In this document: positions 44,312-51,979 of the stretch, one piece after another
How positions within the stretch are numbered: position 1 is the first letter of the stretch
How the letters are laid out: each line of letters starts with the position of its first letter
NCBI GenBank assembly: GCA_030729045.1
Contig: JANQYF010000040.1
Coordinates: 1-51,979 of the forward strand
Direction of reading: 5' to 3'
Origin: Ilumatobacteraceae bacterium
GTDB lineage: Bacteria; Actinomycetota; Acidimicrobiia; Acidimicrobiales; Ilumatobacteraceae
DNA: 51,979 nt
The notes under the pieces: generated by a model
Seen by the model: only the letters and a program-made list of their open reading frames with translations
Told to the model about the DNA's origin: nothing
Database searches by the model: none
Program-made: the position numbers and the translations under genes

Positions 44312-45100
44312 TTATTGGCCTACCCGCAGGTTAGAACCGCCACCATCGACCTGTATCCGTTGGCCAGTGATGTAACTGGCAGCAGGAGAACAGAACCACA
44401 GCACTGCATTAGCGATGTCTTCTGGTTGGCAGACCCGACCAAACGGAGCTGCCTCATCCATCGAGCGAAGGTCATCCATCTCGCGACGTCCTGTCATTGC
44501 ACGCGCAAGACGTACACCCATGTCGGTCTCTACGAGGCCCGGCGCAACGATGTTGACACGAATGTTGTTCGGCCGTTCTTCTTTTGCCAATGTCAGAGCA
44601 AGTGCTTCCATTGCAGCTTTACCCATGTTGTACGGCGCACCATTTGCAGACATGCCTGATGTTGCAACTGACGAGATGAACACAATGTCGCCACGACCAC
44701 GTGTACGCATTGACGGAATCAACGCACGACACAACTGATGTGGCCCGAGCGCATGTGTTGCAACCAACTGCCACAGTTCTTCTGGTTCGGTATCAGCAAT
44801 GCTGCGACCCTTTGATGCGATTCCACCATTAAGAATTGCAATGTCAATTCCACTATGAACAGATAAAACATCATTCACTAGTGCGACGTTCTCCGCAGGA
44901 ATATCGTTTGAACCTTGGTGGATAGTTGCCAATCCGCCTGCATCAAGAATTGCTCGTTGTGTTTCTTCTGCGGCTTCCTTATCCCGTCGATAGTTAATGG
45001 CAACAGTTGCCCCCTCAGAAGCAAGCAACTCAGAGATAGCCCTGCCTATCCCACGCCCTCCACCAGTTACTAATGCAATGCGTCCATCTAATACACCCAT
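44312..45100 (-). CDS. short-chain dehydrogenase/reductase (FabG-like)
   Basis: 262 residues. T-G-G-G-R-G-I-G-R binds the nicotinamide cofactor; I-L-N-G-G-I replaces the usual N-A-G (one position changed: N-G-G); the catalytic S-S-V-A-T-S and Y-N-M-G-K are present; the C-terminal V-D-G-G-G-S is typical. Arg in N-Y-R-R-D suggests NADPH. The substrate is unknown. It is divergent from the TPP-riboswitch leader, 187 bases from the thiN start. Confidence 0.9.
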   Translation of the reverse strand: MGVLDGRIALVTGGGRGIGRAISELLASEGATVAINYRRDKEAAEETQRAILDAGGLATIHQGSNDIPAENVALVNDVLSVHSGIDIAILNGGIASKGRSIADTEPEELWQLVATHALGPHQLCRALIPSMRTRGRGDIVFISSVATSGMSANGAPYNMGKAAMEALALTLAKEERPNNIRVNIVAPGLVETDMGVRLARAMTGRREMDDLRSMDEAAPFGRVCQPEDIANAVLWFCSPAASYITGQRIQVDGGGSNLRVGQ

Positions 45101-45146
45101 GATTCCCCCATGTTTTCCCAGCGAGCCGTGCCGCTGACTTCTCTCT

Positions 45147-45175
45147 ACGACAACTTAGACCGATGTAGGTATAAC
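45147..45175 (+). promoter_or_regulatory. promoter of the thiamine operon
   Basis: ACGACA (45147-45152), a 17-base spacer and TATAAC (45170-45175) form a plausible sigma-A promoter. Transcription would start near 45182, just before the TPP riboswitch. Confidence 0.5.
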
Positions 45176-45191
45176 CTCGTAGACACAACAC

Positions 45192-45280
45192 ATCACGGGG
45201 AGCTCGCACGAACAGCGGGCTGAGAGGGTTACTGCGGTAACCGACCCGAAAACCTGATCTGGGTAATGCCAGCGGAGGAA
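45192..45280 (+). promoter_or_regulatory. TPP riboswitch (THI element)
   Basis: The conserved parts are present in order: GGGGAGCTC near 45197, GGGCTGAGA (45217-45225), the variable hairpin GGTTACTGCGGTAACC, GACCC (45243-45247), ACCTGATCTGGGTAATGCC (45252-45270) and AGCGGAGGAA (45271-45280). The GGAGG of the last part is also the ribosome site of thiN (ATG 45288), so binding of thiamine pyrophosphate should hide it and stop translation. No terminator hairpin is seen between it and the gene. Confidence 0.95.
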
Positions 45281-45287
45281 TCGACAT

Positions 45288-45950
45288 ATGGCTAGCAGCC
45301 ACTCACTCATCTTTATTGGCGGGGATCTACCGCACCCGAATGTTCGCCACCACCTTCCACTCGACGCCTTTGTCATCGCTGCAGATTCCGGATACGCGCA
45401 TGCAATTGCAATGGGCTTTGTTCCGAACGAATTAGTTGGCGACATGGATTCGATTACAGCGCTTGATTTAACCGATGCCCGTGATTCGAACATCAACATC
45501 ACACAGTTCTCCACCGACAAAGATCTCACAGATACCGAAATTGCAATCGCATCAGCAACAGCGCGCCAATCAACTCACATCACTGTCGTGTCCGGCGGTG
45601 GTGACCGGTTTGATCATGTTCTCGGAATGGTGCACTCTCTTGCATCGTGTGCACTCACTGTTGATACAACCTTGTTAATAGGCACAGCCCGCATTTCCTA
45701 TGCGGCCTACACCAAAGAATTCCAAATCACTACTCAGCCTGGAAACACCATTTCACTTATTCCAATTGGCGGCGCCGCAACTGTCACCACGACCGGATTG
45801 CAATGGGAACTTAATAACGACACCTTGCAATCATTTGCTTCTCGTGGTGTCAGCAACATCGCAACCGGCGATTCAGTCTCAATCAGCGTCACTGATGGCT
45901 CACTTGCTGTTGTCGAACCATTCTTTCTTAATCCAGGAGACATCTCATGA
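45288..45950 (+). CDS. thiN: thiamine pyrophosphokinase
   Basis: 220 residues. It has the A-A-D-S-G-Y-A-H-A, V-G-D-M-D-S-I-T and D-T-E-I-A-I-A motifs, then S-G-G-G-D-R-F-D-H-V-L-G of the TPK catalytic domain, with the binding domain to the C-terminus (L-I-P-I-G-G-A-A). It turns thiamine plus ATP into TPP, the ligand of the riboswitch upstream. ATG 45288 eight bases after GGAGG. The stop overlaps the thiB start (ATGA). Confidence 0.9.
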   Translation: MASSHSLIFIGGDLPHPNVRHHLPLDAFVIAADSGYAHAIAMGFVPNELVGDMDSITALDLTDARDSNINITQFSTDKDLTDTEIAIASATARQSTHITVVSGGGDRFDHVLGMVHSLASCALTVDTTLLIGTARISYAAYTKEFQITTQPGNTISLIPIGGAATVTTTGLQWELNNDTLQSFASRGVSNIATGDSVSISVTDGSLAVVEPFFLNPGDIS

Positions 45951-46939
45951 AATCTGCACGCGCATTTCTCATCACACTTTTTGTCGTAAGCGTTACTGCA
46001 TGCTCGTCATCATCAAACACTTCAACAGATGCAACTCCGAATGAAGTCACACTGCTTGCTTATGATGCATTCACTCCGCAAGAGGGAATCTTTGATGCAT
46101 TTACCGCAGCCACTGGTGCAAAAGTAAAGGTCGTCACCGGTGGCGACTCCGGAGTTCTGATTTCTAAGGCAATACTTACCGCTGGTACACCTGAAGGCGA
46201 TGTGTTGTGGGGCCTCGACAACACTCTCTTGTCTCGTGCACAAAAAGCTGAACTGCTCACAAGTTATGAACCAGTCGACACAGGTGACATCTGTGTCAAC
46301 TACGACAAACAATGGTTTGCATCTCGCGATATTGCACCCCCAACATCTTTTGAGGATTTAGCGCTCCCCACTTACAAGAATCTTCTTGTAGTGCAAGACC
46401 CTGTTGCGTCATCGCCAGGTCTTGGTTTTCTCCTCGGCACCATTGCGCACTTCGGTGTTGATAAGTGGCAGAACTATTGGAAGTCCCTTAAGGAAAACGG
46501 TGTTCGCGTTTCTCCGGACTGGACATCTGCATACACCATTGACTTTTCCGGCTCGTCTGGCAAGGGCAAATACCCACTCGTAGTTAGTTACGGTTCAAGT
46601 CCTCCTGCTGAAGTGTTGTACGCGGAAAAACCAATCGACACACCACCAACTGCAGTCATCGAATCCACATGCTTTCGCCAAACCGAATATGTCGGCGCAC
46701 TACGCGGCACTCGCAACCCGAATGTGGCGGCCAAACTGATCTCATATCTCTTAGACGTTCCATTTCAAGAGTCAATGCCGTTGTCACTTTTTGTTTTCCC
46801 TGTCAACAAAAAGGCGACCCTGCCTGATTTGTTCACCAAGTTTGCCGTTGCACCAAAGAATCCGCTGATTCTTGAACCAGCTGATATTGAAAAGAACCGC
46901 GACGCATGGCTGAACTCTTGGCGAGACATCATCTTGTGA
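45947..46939 (+). CDS. thiB: thiamine ABC transporter substrate-binding lipoprotein
   Basis: 330 residues. Lipobox V-T-A-C (Cys19) and a Ser/Thr linker; then V-T-L-L-A-Y-D-A-F as in ThiB, D-V-L-W-G-L-D-N-T, D-P-V-A-S-S-P-G-L-G-F-L and the W-T-S-A-Y-T-I-D-F loop. It binds thiamine outside the membrane. Start overlaps thiN; its end overlaps thiP. Confidence 0.9.
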   Translation: MKSARAFLITLFVVSVTACSSSSNTSTDATPNEVTLLAYDAFTPQEGIFDAFTAATGAKVKVVTGGDSGVLISKAILTAGTPEGDVLWGLDNTLLSRAQKAELLTSYEPVDTGDICVNYDKQWFASRDIAPPTSFEDLALPTYKNLLVVQDPVASSPGLGFLLGTIAHFGVDKWQNYWKSLKENGVRVSPDWTSAYTIDFSGSSGKGKYPLVVSYGSSPPAEVLYAEKPIDTPPTAVIESTCFRQTEYVGALRGTRNPNVAAKLISYLLDVPFQESMPLSLFVFPVNKKATLPDLFTKFAVAPKNPLILEPADIEKNRDAWLNSWRDIIL

Positions 46940-48438
46940 GGACAACAAAACCACTTCTTATTGCCCCCGTGGCATTTCTGAGTGTCTTTTTTGTCGTTCC
47001 GGTCGTCAATACGTTTCTTCGCTTCTTCAGCTTTTCCGAATTACGTGACGTTCTTTCGTCCCAATCATTTCGCGGTGTTGCATGGTTCTCTTTGTGGCAA
47101 GCCCTATTCAGCACGATTGCAACTCTTGCTATTGGCCTTCCAGCTACGTGGGCACTCTCGCGATTCACATTCCGTGGGGCACGACTAGCGCGCGGCATTC
47201 TCACTGCTCCGTTCGTGTTGCCAGCAGTAGTTGTGGCCGCTGGCGTTCTGGCTATCACCGATTCACGTGGCGTAGGCCCAATCATCTGGGCGCATGTTGT
47301 TTTCAACGTGTCTGTTGTACTGCGCATTGTCGGGCCGCGATGGTCAATGGTGAACAATCGGCTGGAACATGCTGCAGGCACTCTTGGGGCACGACCATCA
47401 CGCACATTCGCGTTAGTTGTGTGGCCACAAATCTCTGAGGCCGTCATTAATGCAGCGACTCTTGTGTTCATTTATTGCTTCACATCATTTGGCGTCGTTG
47501 CAATTCTTGGCGGTGTTTCCCGCCGAACATTAGAGAGTGAAATCTTCATCCAGGCGGTGCGACTAGGAAACACATCTACCGCTACTGCACTGGCAGTCCT
47601 TCAGGCAGTCATTGTTGGTGCAGTCCTTTTCAGCACTCGTCAACGTTCTCATGCCGCATCATCTTCCGAACGCCTCAGTGATCCACAGGAACTGCGGACA
47701 AAACCCACGCATCGCCTCATCCCACTAATAATCACTGCAACTGTCATCCTCATCGTTGCGGCTCCCCTTGCAGCAACCATCTACAGATCACTAGTTGTGA
47801 ATAATCAATTCTCAGTCAGTGCGTGGCGCACGATTCTTTCCGGATCACTACCAGCGCTGTCCGTCTCTCCACAATCGGTCATCACCACTTCTCTTGTGTT
47901 CGCCGTTGCCGCCGCATGCATCTGTGTGCCTCTTTCTTTGTTAGTGGCAAGCACTTCTGCGCCTAGTGCGCTGTTCTCTCTGCCGCTCGTCATCTCCGCA
48001 GCCACCCTCGGTATTGGTCTCATAATCACATTCAATACCGCTCCATTCGCATGGCGGTCCGAGCGCTGGTTGATTCCTGTCATTCATGCGGTCATCGCTC
48101 TTCCGCTTGTTATCCGCGCAATAGACCCGGCTGTTCACGCAATACCAAGATCGCTTCGAAACGCATCAGCCACCCTTGGTGCATCGCCATTCATCACCTG
48201 GGCCCGAGTCGACATGCCGATTCTCAAACCAGCAATTCTTCGAGCTACAGGTCTTTCCATGGCTATTTCTCTCGGCGAATTCGGCGCTACGTCGTTCTTG
48301 TCGCGGTCGGGTTCCACCACACTGCCCATTGCAATAGCGCAACTACTTGGCAGACCTGGTGTTGCAACACAACAAGCGGGCTTTGCACTTGCAGCGCTTA
48401 TGGTGCTCGTCACAGTAGGAGTCATGAGTCGTGCTTAA
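46936..48438 (+). CDS. thiP: thiamine ABC transporter permease
   Basis: 500 residues from GTG 46936, which overlaps the thiB stop as GTGA; an ATG at 46906 also in frame is less likely. About 12 helices in two halves, each with an EAA-like loop (E-H-A-A-G-T-L-G-A-R-P; N-A-S-A-T-L-G-A-S-P), the fused binding-protein-dependent permease form of ThiP. It overlaps thiQ by eight bases. Confidence 0.9.
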   Translation: MRTTKPLLIAPVAFLSVFFVVPVVNTFLRFFSFSELRDVLSSQSFRGVAWFSLWQALFSTIATLAIGLPATWALSRFTFRGARLARGILTAPFVLPAVVVAAGVLAITDSRGVGPIIWAHVVFNVSVVLRIVGPRWSMVNNRLEHAAGTLGARPSRTFALVVWPQISEAVINAATLVFIYCFTSFGVVAILGGVSRRTLESEIFIQAVRLGNTSTATALAVLQAVIVGAVLFSTRQRSHAASSSERLSDPQELRTKPTHRLIPLIITATVILIVAAPLAATIYRSLVVNNQFSVSAWRTILSGSLPALSVSPQSVITTSLVFAVAAACICVPLSLLVASTSAPSALFSLPLVISAATLGIGLIITFNTAPFAWRSERWLIPVIHAVIALPLVIRAIDPAVHAIPRSLRNASATLGASPFITWARVDMPILKPAILRATGLSMAISLGEFGATSFLSRSGSTTLPIAIAQLLGRPGVATQQAGFALAALMVLVTVGVMSRA

Positions 48439-49057
48439 AGTTTCAAATCTCTCTGTTGCATTCGACAGCACAATCATTGTTGACAATGTTTCGTTCACTG
48501 TTGGCACCGGTGAAACGCTCGCAATCACCGGCCCTTCTGGCATCGGCAAAACCACTCTGCTTCACGCCATCTGCGGCATCATTCGCACCACTCACGGAAC
48601 TGTGCACATTGACAATGTCGACGTCACATCGCTTCCCACCCACAAACGCGGCATCGGCCTTGTCTCGCAAATGGGCGACCTGTTCCCCACCATGACCGTC
48701 AGTCAAAACATCGAATTCGGTTTACGCATTGCCAAGATGCCCAAAACAGACCGGATCGCGCGCACAAACGAGCTTCTTGAGATGGTCAATCTTGTCCACC
48801 TTGCCCATCGAAACGTGGCTGAATTGTCTGGCGGAGAATCCCGCCGAATCGCTCTTGCGCGAGCACTTGCCCCCTACCCTCGGGTTCTTTTGCTTGATGA
48901 ACCGCTCTCAGGCCTGGACCAAGAGACCCATGACGCACTCATCAATGACCTAGCCAGAGTTCTCAAACAGACGGCCACCACTGCGCTTTTGGTCACCCAT
49001 GACCACTCTGAAGCAGAACTTCTTGCCGAAACAATCTTTACGTTCCCGCACAAATAG
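48431..49057 (+). CDS. thiQ: thiamine ABC transporter ATPase
   Basis: 208 residues, GTG start. Walker A G-P-S-G-I-G-K-T-T, signature L-S-G-G-E-S-R-R, Walker B V-L-L-L-D-E-P-L-S-G-L-D, H-loop V-T-H-D-H-S-E. Last gene of the thiN-thiB-thiP-thiQ operon under the TPP riboswitch. A weak 6-base AAAACC/GGTTTT hairpin (49064-49087) follows. Confidence 0.92.
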   Translation: MLKVSNLSVAFDSTIIVDNVSFTVGTGETLAITGPSGIGKTTLLHAICGIIRTTHGTVHIDNVDVTSLPTHKRGIGLVSQMGDLFPTMTVSQNIEFGLRIAKMPKTDRIARTNELLEMVNLVHLAHRNVAELSGGESRRIALARALAPYPRVLLLDEPLSGLDQETHDALINDLARVLKQTATTALLVTHDHSEAELLAETIFTFPHK

Positions 49058-49096
49058 TTCCCTAAAACCTAATAAAACAAGGGTTTTCTGGCCACG

Positions 49097-49120
49097 AATT
49101 AGCCAATTAGCCAATTAGCA
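49097..49120. repeat. three tandem copies of AATTAGCC upstream of hupB
   Basis: AATTAGCC, AATTAGCC and AATTAGCA follow head to tail (8-base unit) in the 222-base gap between thiQ and the HU gene. Together with a TGACTTT/AAAGTCA inverted repeat (49205-49233) and ATAAG/CTTAT around the HU start, it may be part of the hup control region. No clear promoter is seen. Confidence 0.6.
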
Positions 49121-49279
49121 CATTGTTTTCTCGTTGGCATGAAGCCTTCTATCCCCCACAGGCACATTTCACCAAACCGACGGACACCCGACGAAGCGAA
49201 AAAGTGACTTTCGCCCGAGTGACAAAAAAGTCAATGGATATCCACGATTTGAGTAGGCCGATGGAATAAGTTTTCGCTT

Positions 49280-49747
49280 ATGAAGAAACGTGAACTCATC
49301 CAAGCAGTAGCCATTCACACCGATGTCGATAACAAGACAGCGGCCAAAATGGTTGAAGGAACAATCGACGTCATCCTTGCGAACGTCGCGAAAGGCGAGA
49401 TTGTAAATATCTCAGGCTTTGCGAAATTTGCAAAGATTAAGCGTCCAGCCCGTATGGGTCGTAACCCAGCCACAGGCGAAACAATCAAGATCAAGGCAAA
49501 AACAGTTGCCAAGATCACCGCACTCAAGGGCTTCAAGGACATCGCACTCGGTGTCACTGCAGCACCAAAGGTGAACACAGTCAAGCGCGCAGTTGCACCA
49601 GCACCTGCGAAGAAGGTTGTGAAGAAGGCAGCTCCTGCAAAGAAGAAGCCAGCGGCAAAGAAAGTAGCCAAGAAGGCTGTTAAGAAGAAGCCAGTTGCTA
49701 AGAAAGCTGTCAAGAAGACAGTGAAGAAGGCAGCAAAGCGCCGTTAA
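49280..49747 (+). CDS. hupB: HU-type nucleoid protein with Lys/Ala-rich tail
   Basis: 155 residues. Residues 1-90 are the HU fold with the G-R-N-P-A-T-G-E-T-I-K-I DNA arm; residues 100-155 are a histone H1-like tail of A-K-K, A-P-A-K and V-K-K units, as in actinobacterial HupB. It binds and bends DNA and organises the nucleoid. The tail is Ala/Lys-rich and of low complexity. ATG 49280 has no obvious ribosome site. A strong bidirectional terminator follows. Confidence 0.93.
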   Translation: MKKRELIQAVAIHTDVDNKTAAKMVEGTIDVILANVAKGEIVNISGFAKFAKIKRPARMGRNPATGETIKIKAKTVAKITALKGFKDIALGVTAAPKVNTVKRAVAPAPAKKVVKKAAPAKKKPAAKKVAKKAVKKKPVAKKAVKKTVKKAAKRR

Positions 49748-49789
49748 CTCTTACGCAGGTCTTGTACCTGTGAATTGAAAACATCGAAC

Positions 49790-49831
49790 AAAAGGTTCGG
49801 TTTGTTACGAAAGTGACAGACCGGACCTTTT
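49790..49831. terminator. bidirectional intrinsic terminator after hupB
   Basis: Arms 49790-49804 and 49817-49831 form a 15-base stem with two G-U pairs, a 12-base loop, an A-tract on the left and a T-tract on the right, so it can work for hupB and for the convergent gene whose stop codon begins at 49833. Confidence 0.8.
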
Positions 49832-49832
49832 G

Positions 49833-50177
49833 TCATTGTTGGGAAAAGGTTTGCCACTCTTCTTCTGTCCAGTGTTGACGTAATTCCGTAGTCACAAAAT
49901 CAGTCACCCACCGCACCATGTCAATCCATGGCAGATCAGCCGACATCACTTCGGTAAACGCCATGCCTTGCAGCAGCAAAGATGCATCGTCAATGCCCAT
50001 TTCGACTGATTCACCTTCTGCAGGTGCAACAAGTCGCGCTTCCAATTCAATGATGTGTTCCGTATTCCACATTGTGCTCGTTTCGGCATCAAACATCTGG
50101 TCGAGCATGATGCCCAAGATCTGTGACATTGCCATCACTGCTTCGGGTTCAAGGTGGATTGTTCGTGCTTCGATCAC
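49833..50177 (-). CDS. acidic protein of unknown function
   Basis: 114 residues, strongly acidic and helical, rich in Met near the start (E-A-V-M-A-M-S-Q-I-L-G-I-M-L-D-Q-M-F), with W-T-E-E-E-W at the end. I do not recognise a family. It is 30 bases below the flippase-like gene on the same strand, so the two may share a transcript; a terminator lies at its end. Confidence 0.6.
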   Translation of the reverse strand: MIEARTIHLEPEAVMAMSQILGIMLDQMFDAETSTMWNTEHIIELEARLVAPAEGESVEMGIDDASLLLQGMAFTEVMSADLPWIDMVRWVTDFVTTELRQHWTEEEWQTFSQQ

Positions 50178-50207
50178 AGTGGGCTCTATCTGTTAGTCGT
50201 GATTTGC

Positions 50208-51218
50208 CTAGTTTACGGAACGAGTGTGGTTGTAACGCCACCACGTTGCAGAACCAACAACGATGGGAAGAAACCAGGTGAGGGATCTGTACAGAAGTGT
50301 TGTTCCAGTCGCATCGACAGTGCTCACACCGGCTCTTTCCAGCAAGACAATTAGCCCAACTTCGGCTAGTCCGGTACCGCCAGGAATTGGTGACAGTGCG
50401 ATGACAACGCGTACTAACGAAAAAGCAACGAGGGCTTCTCGAAATGTAAGTCCCTCTACGTTGAAGACAACTGACGAAGTCCACAAACACGTAAAGCCAG
50501 CCGTCAGTGTGCTTGCCGATGCTGTAAAGATCATCAACCAACGGTCTCGCAACAACTTGACTAAATCATCACGCATTTCAATAGAAAAAGCCAACGGTTG
50601 CGTGCGCTCTACTGCCCCTCGAACTTTTGGAAAACGCGCAGGAACTTTGCGTAATAGAAACGAACGCACCGAGCCTGTGAAGCGTCCGACAGCTGAGAAC
50701 ATCGTCGAAGACCGCAGAGCCAGCCACCAAAACACGATTGACACAATGATGAGAGGAATGCCAACAGCAACAGCCAATGTTTGCTCTCGCGCCGCCGTTC
50801 CACCAAGTACTGGCCCAATCAATAACAGGCTAGGAAGACCCCATGTTGTGAAGGAGGGAACAACAGCTGTCGCAATGATTGAAGACGCAATAGCGAGGTG
50901 GGCCATTCCCCACGTTGTGAACATATGAATCCGCATTCCTGTTCCCACTGCTCCGCCACCGAGAACAATTCCGTAGCCCGCAGCAAGCGCAGCCTGATCG
51001 GTCATGATTGCTTGGCGTAACGAAATTCCGGGCGAACAGGCCAATAGAAAGAATCCGCGTGCGCACACCATTGCAAATGCTGCGATGGCCAAAGGCACAA
51101 GACTGAGTCGCGGAAGGTCTAACAGGCGCGCACAAATATCACCCAGTACTTCGCGTTGAAAAATGCCGAGCGTGCCGAGAATCGCAAGTATCAAAATAGG
51201 AGCAAGCGCTTTACGCAT
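50208..51218 (-). CDS. flippase-like integral membrane protein (UPF0104/LPG_synthase_TM)
   Basis: 336 residues with about eight helices. A-L-S-P-I-P-G-G-T-G-L-A-E-V-G-L and L-L-Y-R-S-L-T-W-F-L-P near the end are marks of the LPG_synthase_TM/UPF0104 family, which includes the membrane part of MprF and glycolipid flippases. No synthase domain is attached. Likely moves or helps a lipid-linked compound across the membrane. ATG start; followed by the acidic 114-residue protein. Confidence 0.85.
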   Translation of the reverse strand: MRKALAPILILAILGTLGIFQREVLGDICARLLDLPRLSLVPLAIAAFAMVCARGFFLLACSPGISLRQAIMTDQAALAAGYGIVLGGGAVGTGMRIHMFTTWGMAHLAIASSIIATAVVPSFTTWGLPSLLLIGPVLGGTAAREQTLAVAVGIPLIIVSIVFWWLALRSSTMFSAVGRFTGSVRSFLLRKVPARFPKVRGAVERTQPLAFSIEMRDDLVKLLRDRWLMIFTASASTLTAGFTCLWTSSVVFNVEGLTFREALVAFSLVRVVIALSPIPGGTGLAEVGLIVLLERAGVSTVDATGTTLLYRSLTWFLPIVVGSATWWRYNHTRSVN

Positions 51219-51319
51219 TACTCGCAGACGGTATCTGCAATACCGAAATTCTCACTGTCGACAAGCCTTCTGCACTCAGTGACATGCGGCATGAGGCCCA
51301 TAACTGACGGAAACTGGCT

Positions 51320-51907
51320 CTAGCCAATGACTAATTTTCCTCGCATGGACGTGTGAATAGTGCAGTAAAAGTTGTAAGTGCCAACATCAAGAGGTGGCAG
51401 TTTCGCTGTTGAATTACCAGGCACTGACACATCAAACAGTGGTGCTACTGCTGCGCCAGTATCTGTCGATTTCTTTACTGAGTATTCAATAACAACAGAA
51501 GAGTCATTTCCATTTGGATTAAAAGTAACTGTGTGAGGAACGGTGTCTAGATTAGCAATGGTTAACTCGTCAGTTTTCTTAATGCTGTTTGCAACTACAA
51601 AGGAATAACTCTTAATAACGATTTTAGAAGTAGCAGACAAACTGGGAATAGTTGTAGTTGTCACTGATACTTTTGGCTTGGTTGATCGTGTAACGACTCG
51701 TTTCCACTTCAACACCATTGTTTTTGTTCCGTACTTTGTGCACACAAAACTCACGGTTTTGCTTGCCTTGACCTTCAATCCAACTTTGGAACACTTAGCC
51801 CCCTCTTTGACCGAAGATGCTGCTGAAGCGTGCCCAGGGGCAACACCACAAAGCACAATCACTGCTACTACAACTTGCAGTGTTTTTTTCTTAAGAACAA
51901 GATTCAT
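51320..51907 (-). CDS. secreted cupredoxin-like copper protein
   Basis: 195 residues. A signal peptide ends near A-S-A-A-S; a small domain with two Cys (A-K-C-S-K-V-G; F-V-C-T-K-Y-G) and a Lys-rich segment follow, then a Ser/Thr linker and a C-terminal cupredoxin fold. The copper ligands are His in V-P-H-T-V, then Cys, His and Met in F-Y-C-T-I-H-T-S-M. It is a small electron-transfer or copper-binding protein on the outer side of the membrane. The start is 24 bases below the tRNA. Confidence 0.85.
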   Translation of the reverse strand: MNLVLKKKTLQVVVAVIVLCGVAPGHASAASSVKEGAKCSKVGLKVKASKTVSFVCTKYGTKTMVLKWKRVVTRSTKPKVSVTTTTIPSLSATSKIVIKSYSFVVANSIKKTDELTIANLDTVPHTVTFNPNGNDSSVVIEYSVKKSTDTGAAVAPLFDVSVPGNSTAKLPPLDVGTYNFYCTIHTSMRGKLVIG

Positions 51908-51931
51908 ACACCTTTTTCTATCGCTCTATTT

Positions 51932-51979
51932 TGGCGCCCTCGGCAGGAATCGGACCTGCGACCTGCGGTTTAGGAAACC
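51932..51979 (-). tRNA. tRNA-Arg(CCT), 3' part only
   Basis: The window edge cuts the gene within the anticodon stem. Visible: anticodon loop TTCCTAA (anticodon CCT, Arg), stem ACCGC, T-stem GCAGG/CCTGC, the 3' acceptor strand CGAGGGC, discriminator G and an encoded CCA (51932-51934). The T-loop reads TCCGATT instead of the near-universal TTCGA. Confidence 0.85.

Noticed and set aside
49097-49120. AATTAGCC repeats as a CRISPR or transposon end
   Set aside because: Units are only eight bases and directly adjacent; there are no spacers, cas genes, transposase or target duplication.
49580-49745. Repetitive sequence at the end of hupB as possible repeat array
   Set aside because: It is coding low complexity: Lys/Ala codons (AAG, GCT, GCA) of the histone-like tail, without regular spacers.

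Overview
The window reads as ordinary, densely coded chromosome of an actinobacterium, most probably a member of the Acidimicrobiia (an Ilumatobacter / freshwater acIV-like lineage; this taxon is inferred from gene content, not from a marker gene). Support: a WhiB1-type regulator beside a PdtaS-type kinase, DUF3107, a histidine phosphatase / DUF3090 / SCO1664-family trio, an F420 FrhB-type protein, an HU protein with a Lys/Ala tail, an actinobacterial HelD, and base composition near one half G+C, low for the phylum. Many genes begin with GTG or TTG and several lack a Shine-Dalgarno sequence, which fits leaderless transcripts. There is no insertion sequence, prophage, integrase or CRISPR array. 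Genes are so tightly packed that no stretch above about 230 bases lacks a gene; the longest gaps are 49058-49279 (before the HU gene), 45101-45287 (a TPP riboswitch leader) and 24241-24408.

1-8.4 kb: a thioesterase cut by the window edge with YqeY; a DUF2889 protein; a DoxX-like membrane protein; Ogt; a 14-helix MFS exporter; an acyl-CoA dehydrogenase; a free-standing winged-helix protein; and an 885-residue fusion of a CPA2 cation/proton antiporter to the C-terminal regulatory half of GlnD. 8.5-14 kb: glnK-amt-amt-glnK, an FrhB-like iron-sulfur flavoprotein and an HSL-type esterase. The antiporter-GlnD fusion directly ahead of the ammonium transport cluster is the most unusual thing here and suggests ion exchange controlled by nitrogen status.

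14-24 kb: a Phd/RelE-type toxin-antitoxin pair with a visible tandem operator; a family 5 uracil-DNA glycosylase; the phosphatase/DUF3090/SCO1664 trio; a MacB-like ABC exporter; a large unrecognised protein; EtfAB; a diacylglycerol-kinase-type enzyme; and a glycerophosphodiesterase. 24-29.6 kb: whiB1, pdtaS, DUF3107, mrp divergent from a SufR-like regulator, a molybdopterin oxidoreductase and a SixA-like phosphatase.

29.6-36.1 kb: a complete System I cytochrome c maturation operon (ccmABCDEFGHI), including a 44-residue ccmD. 36-43 kb: a sortase, a small membrane protein, TetR and DtxR regulators, a lipoprotein, HelD, a secreted protein and an unknown protein. 42.8-45.1 kb: a MOSC protein, NfuA and an SDR. 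45.2-49.1 kb: a TPP riboswitch followed by thiN-thiB-thiP-thiQ, i.e. thiamine import and its conversion to TPP. 49.3-52 kb: an HU-type nucleoid protein, an unknown acidic protein, a flippase-like membrane protein, a secreted cupredoxin and the 3' part of a tRNA-Arg(CCT).
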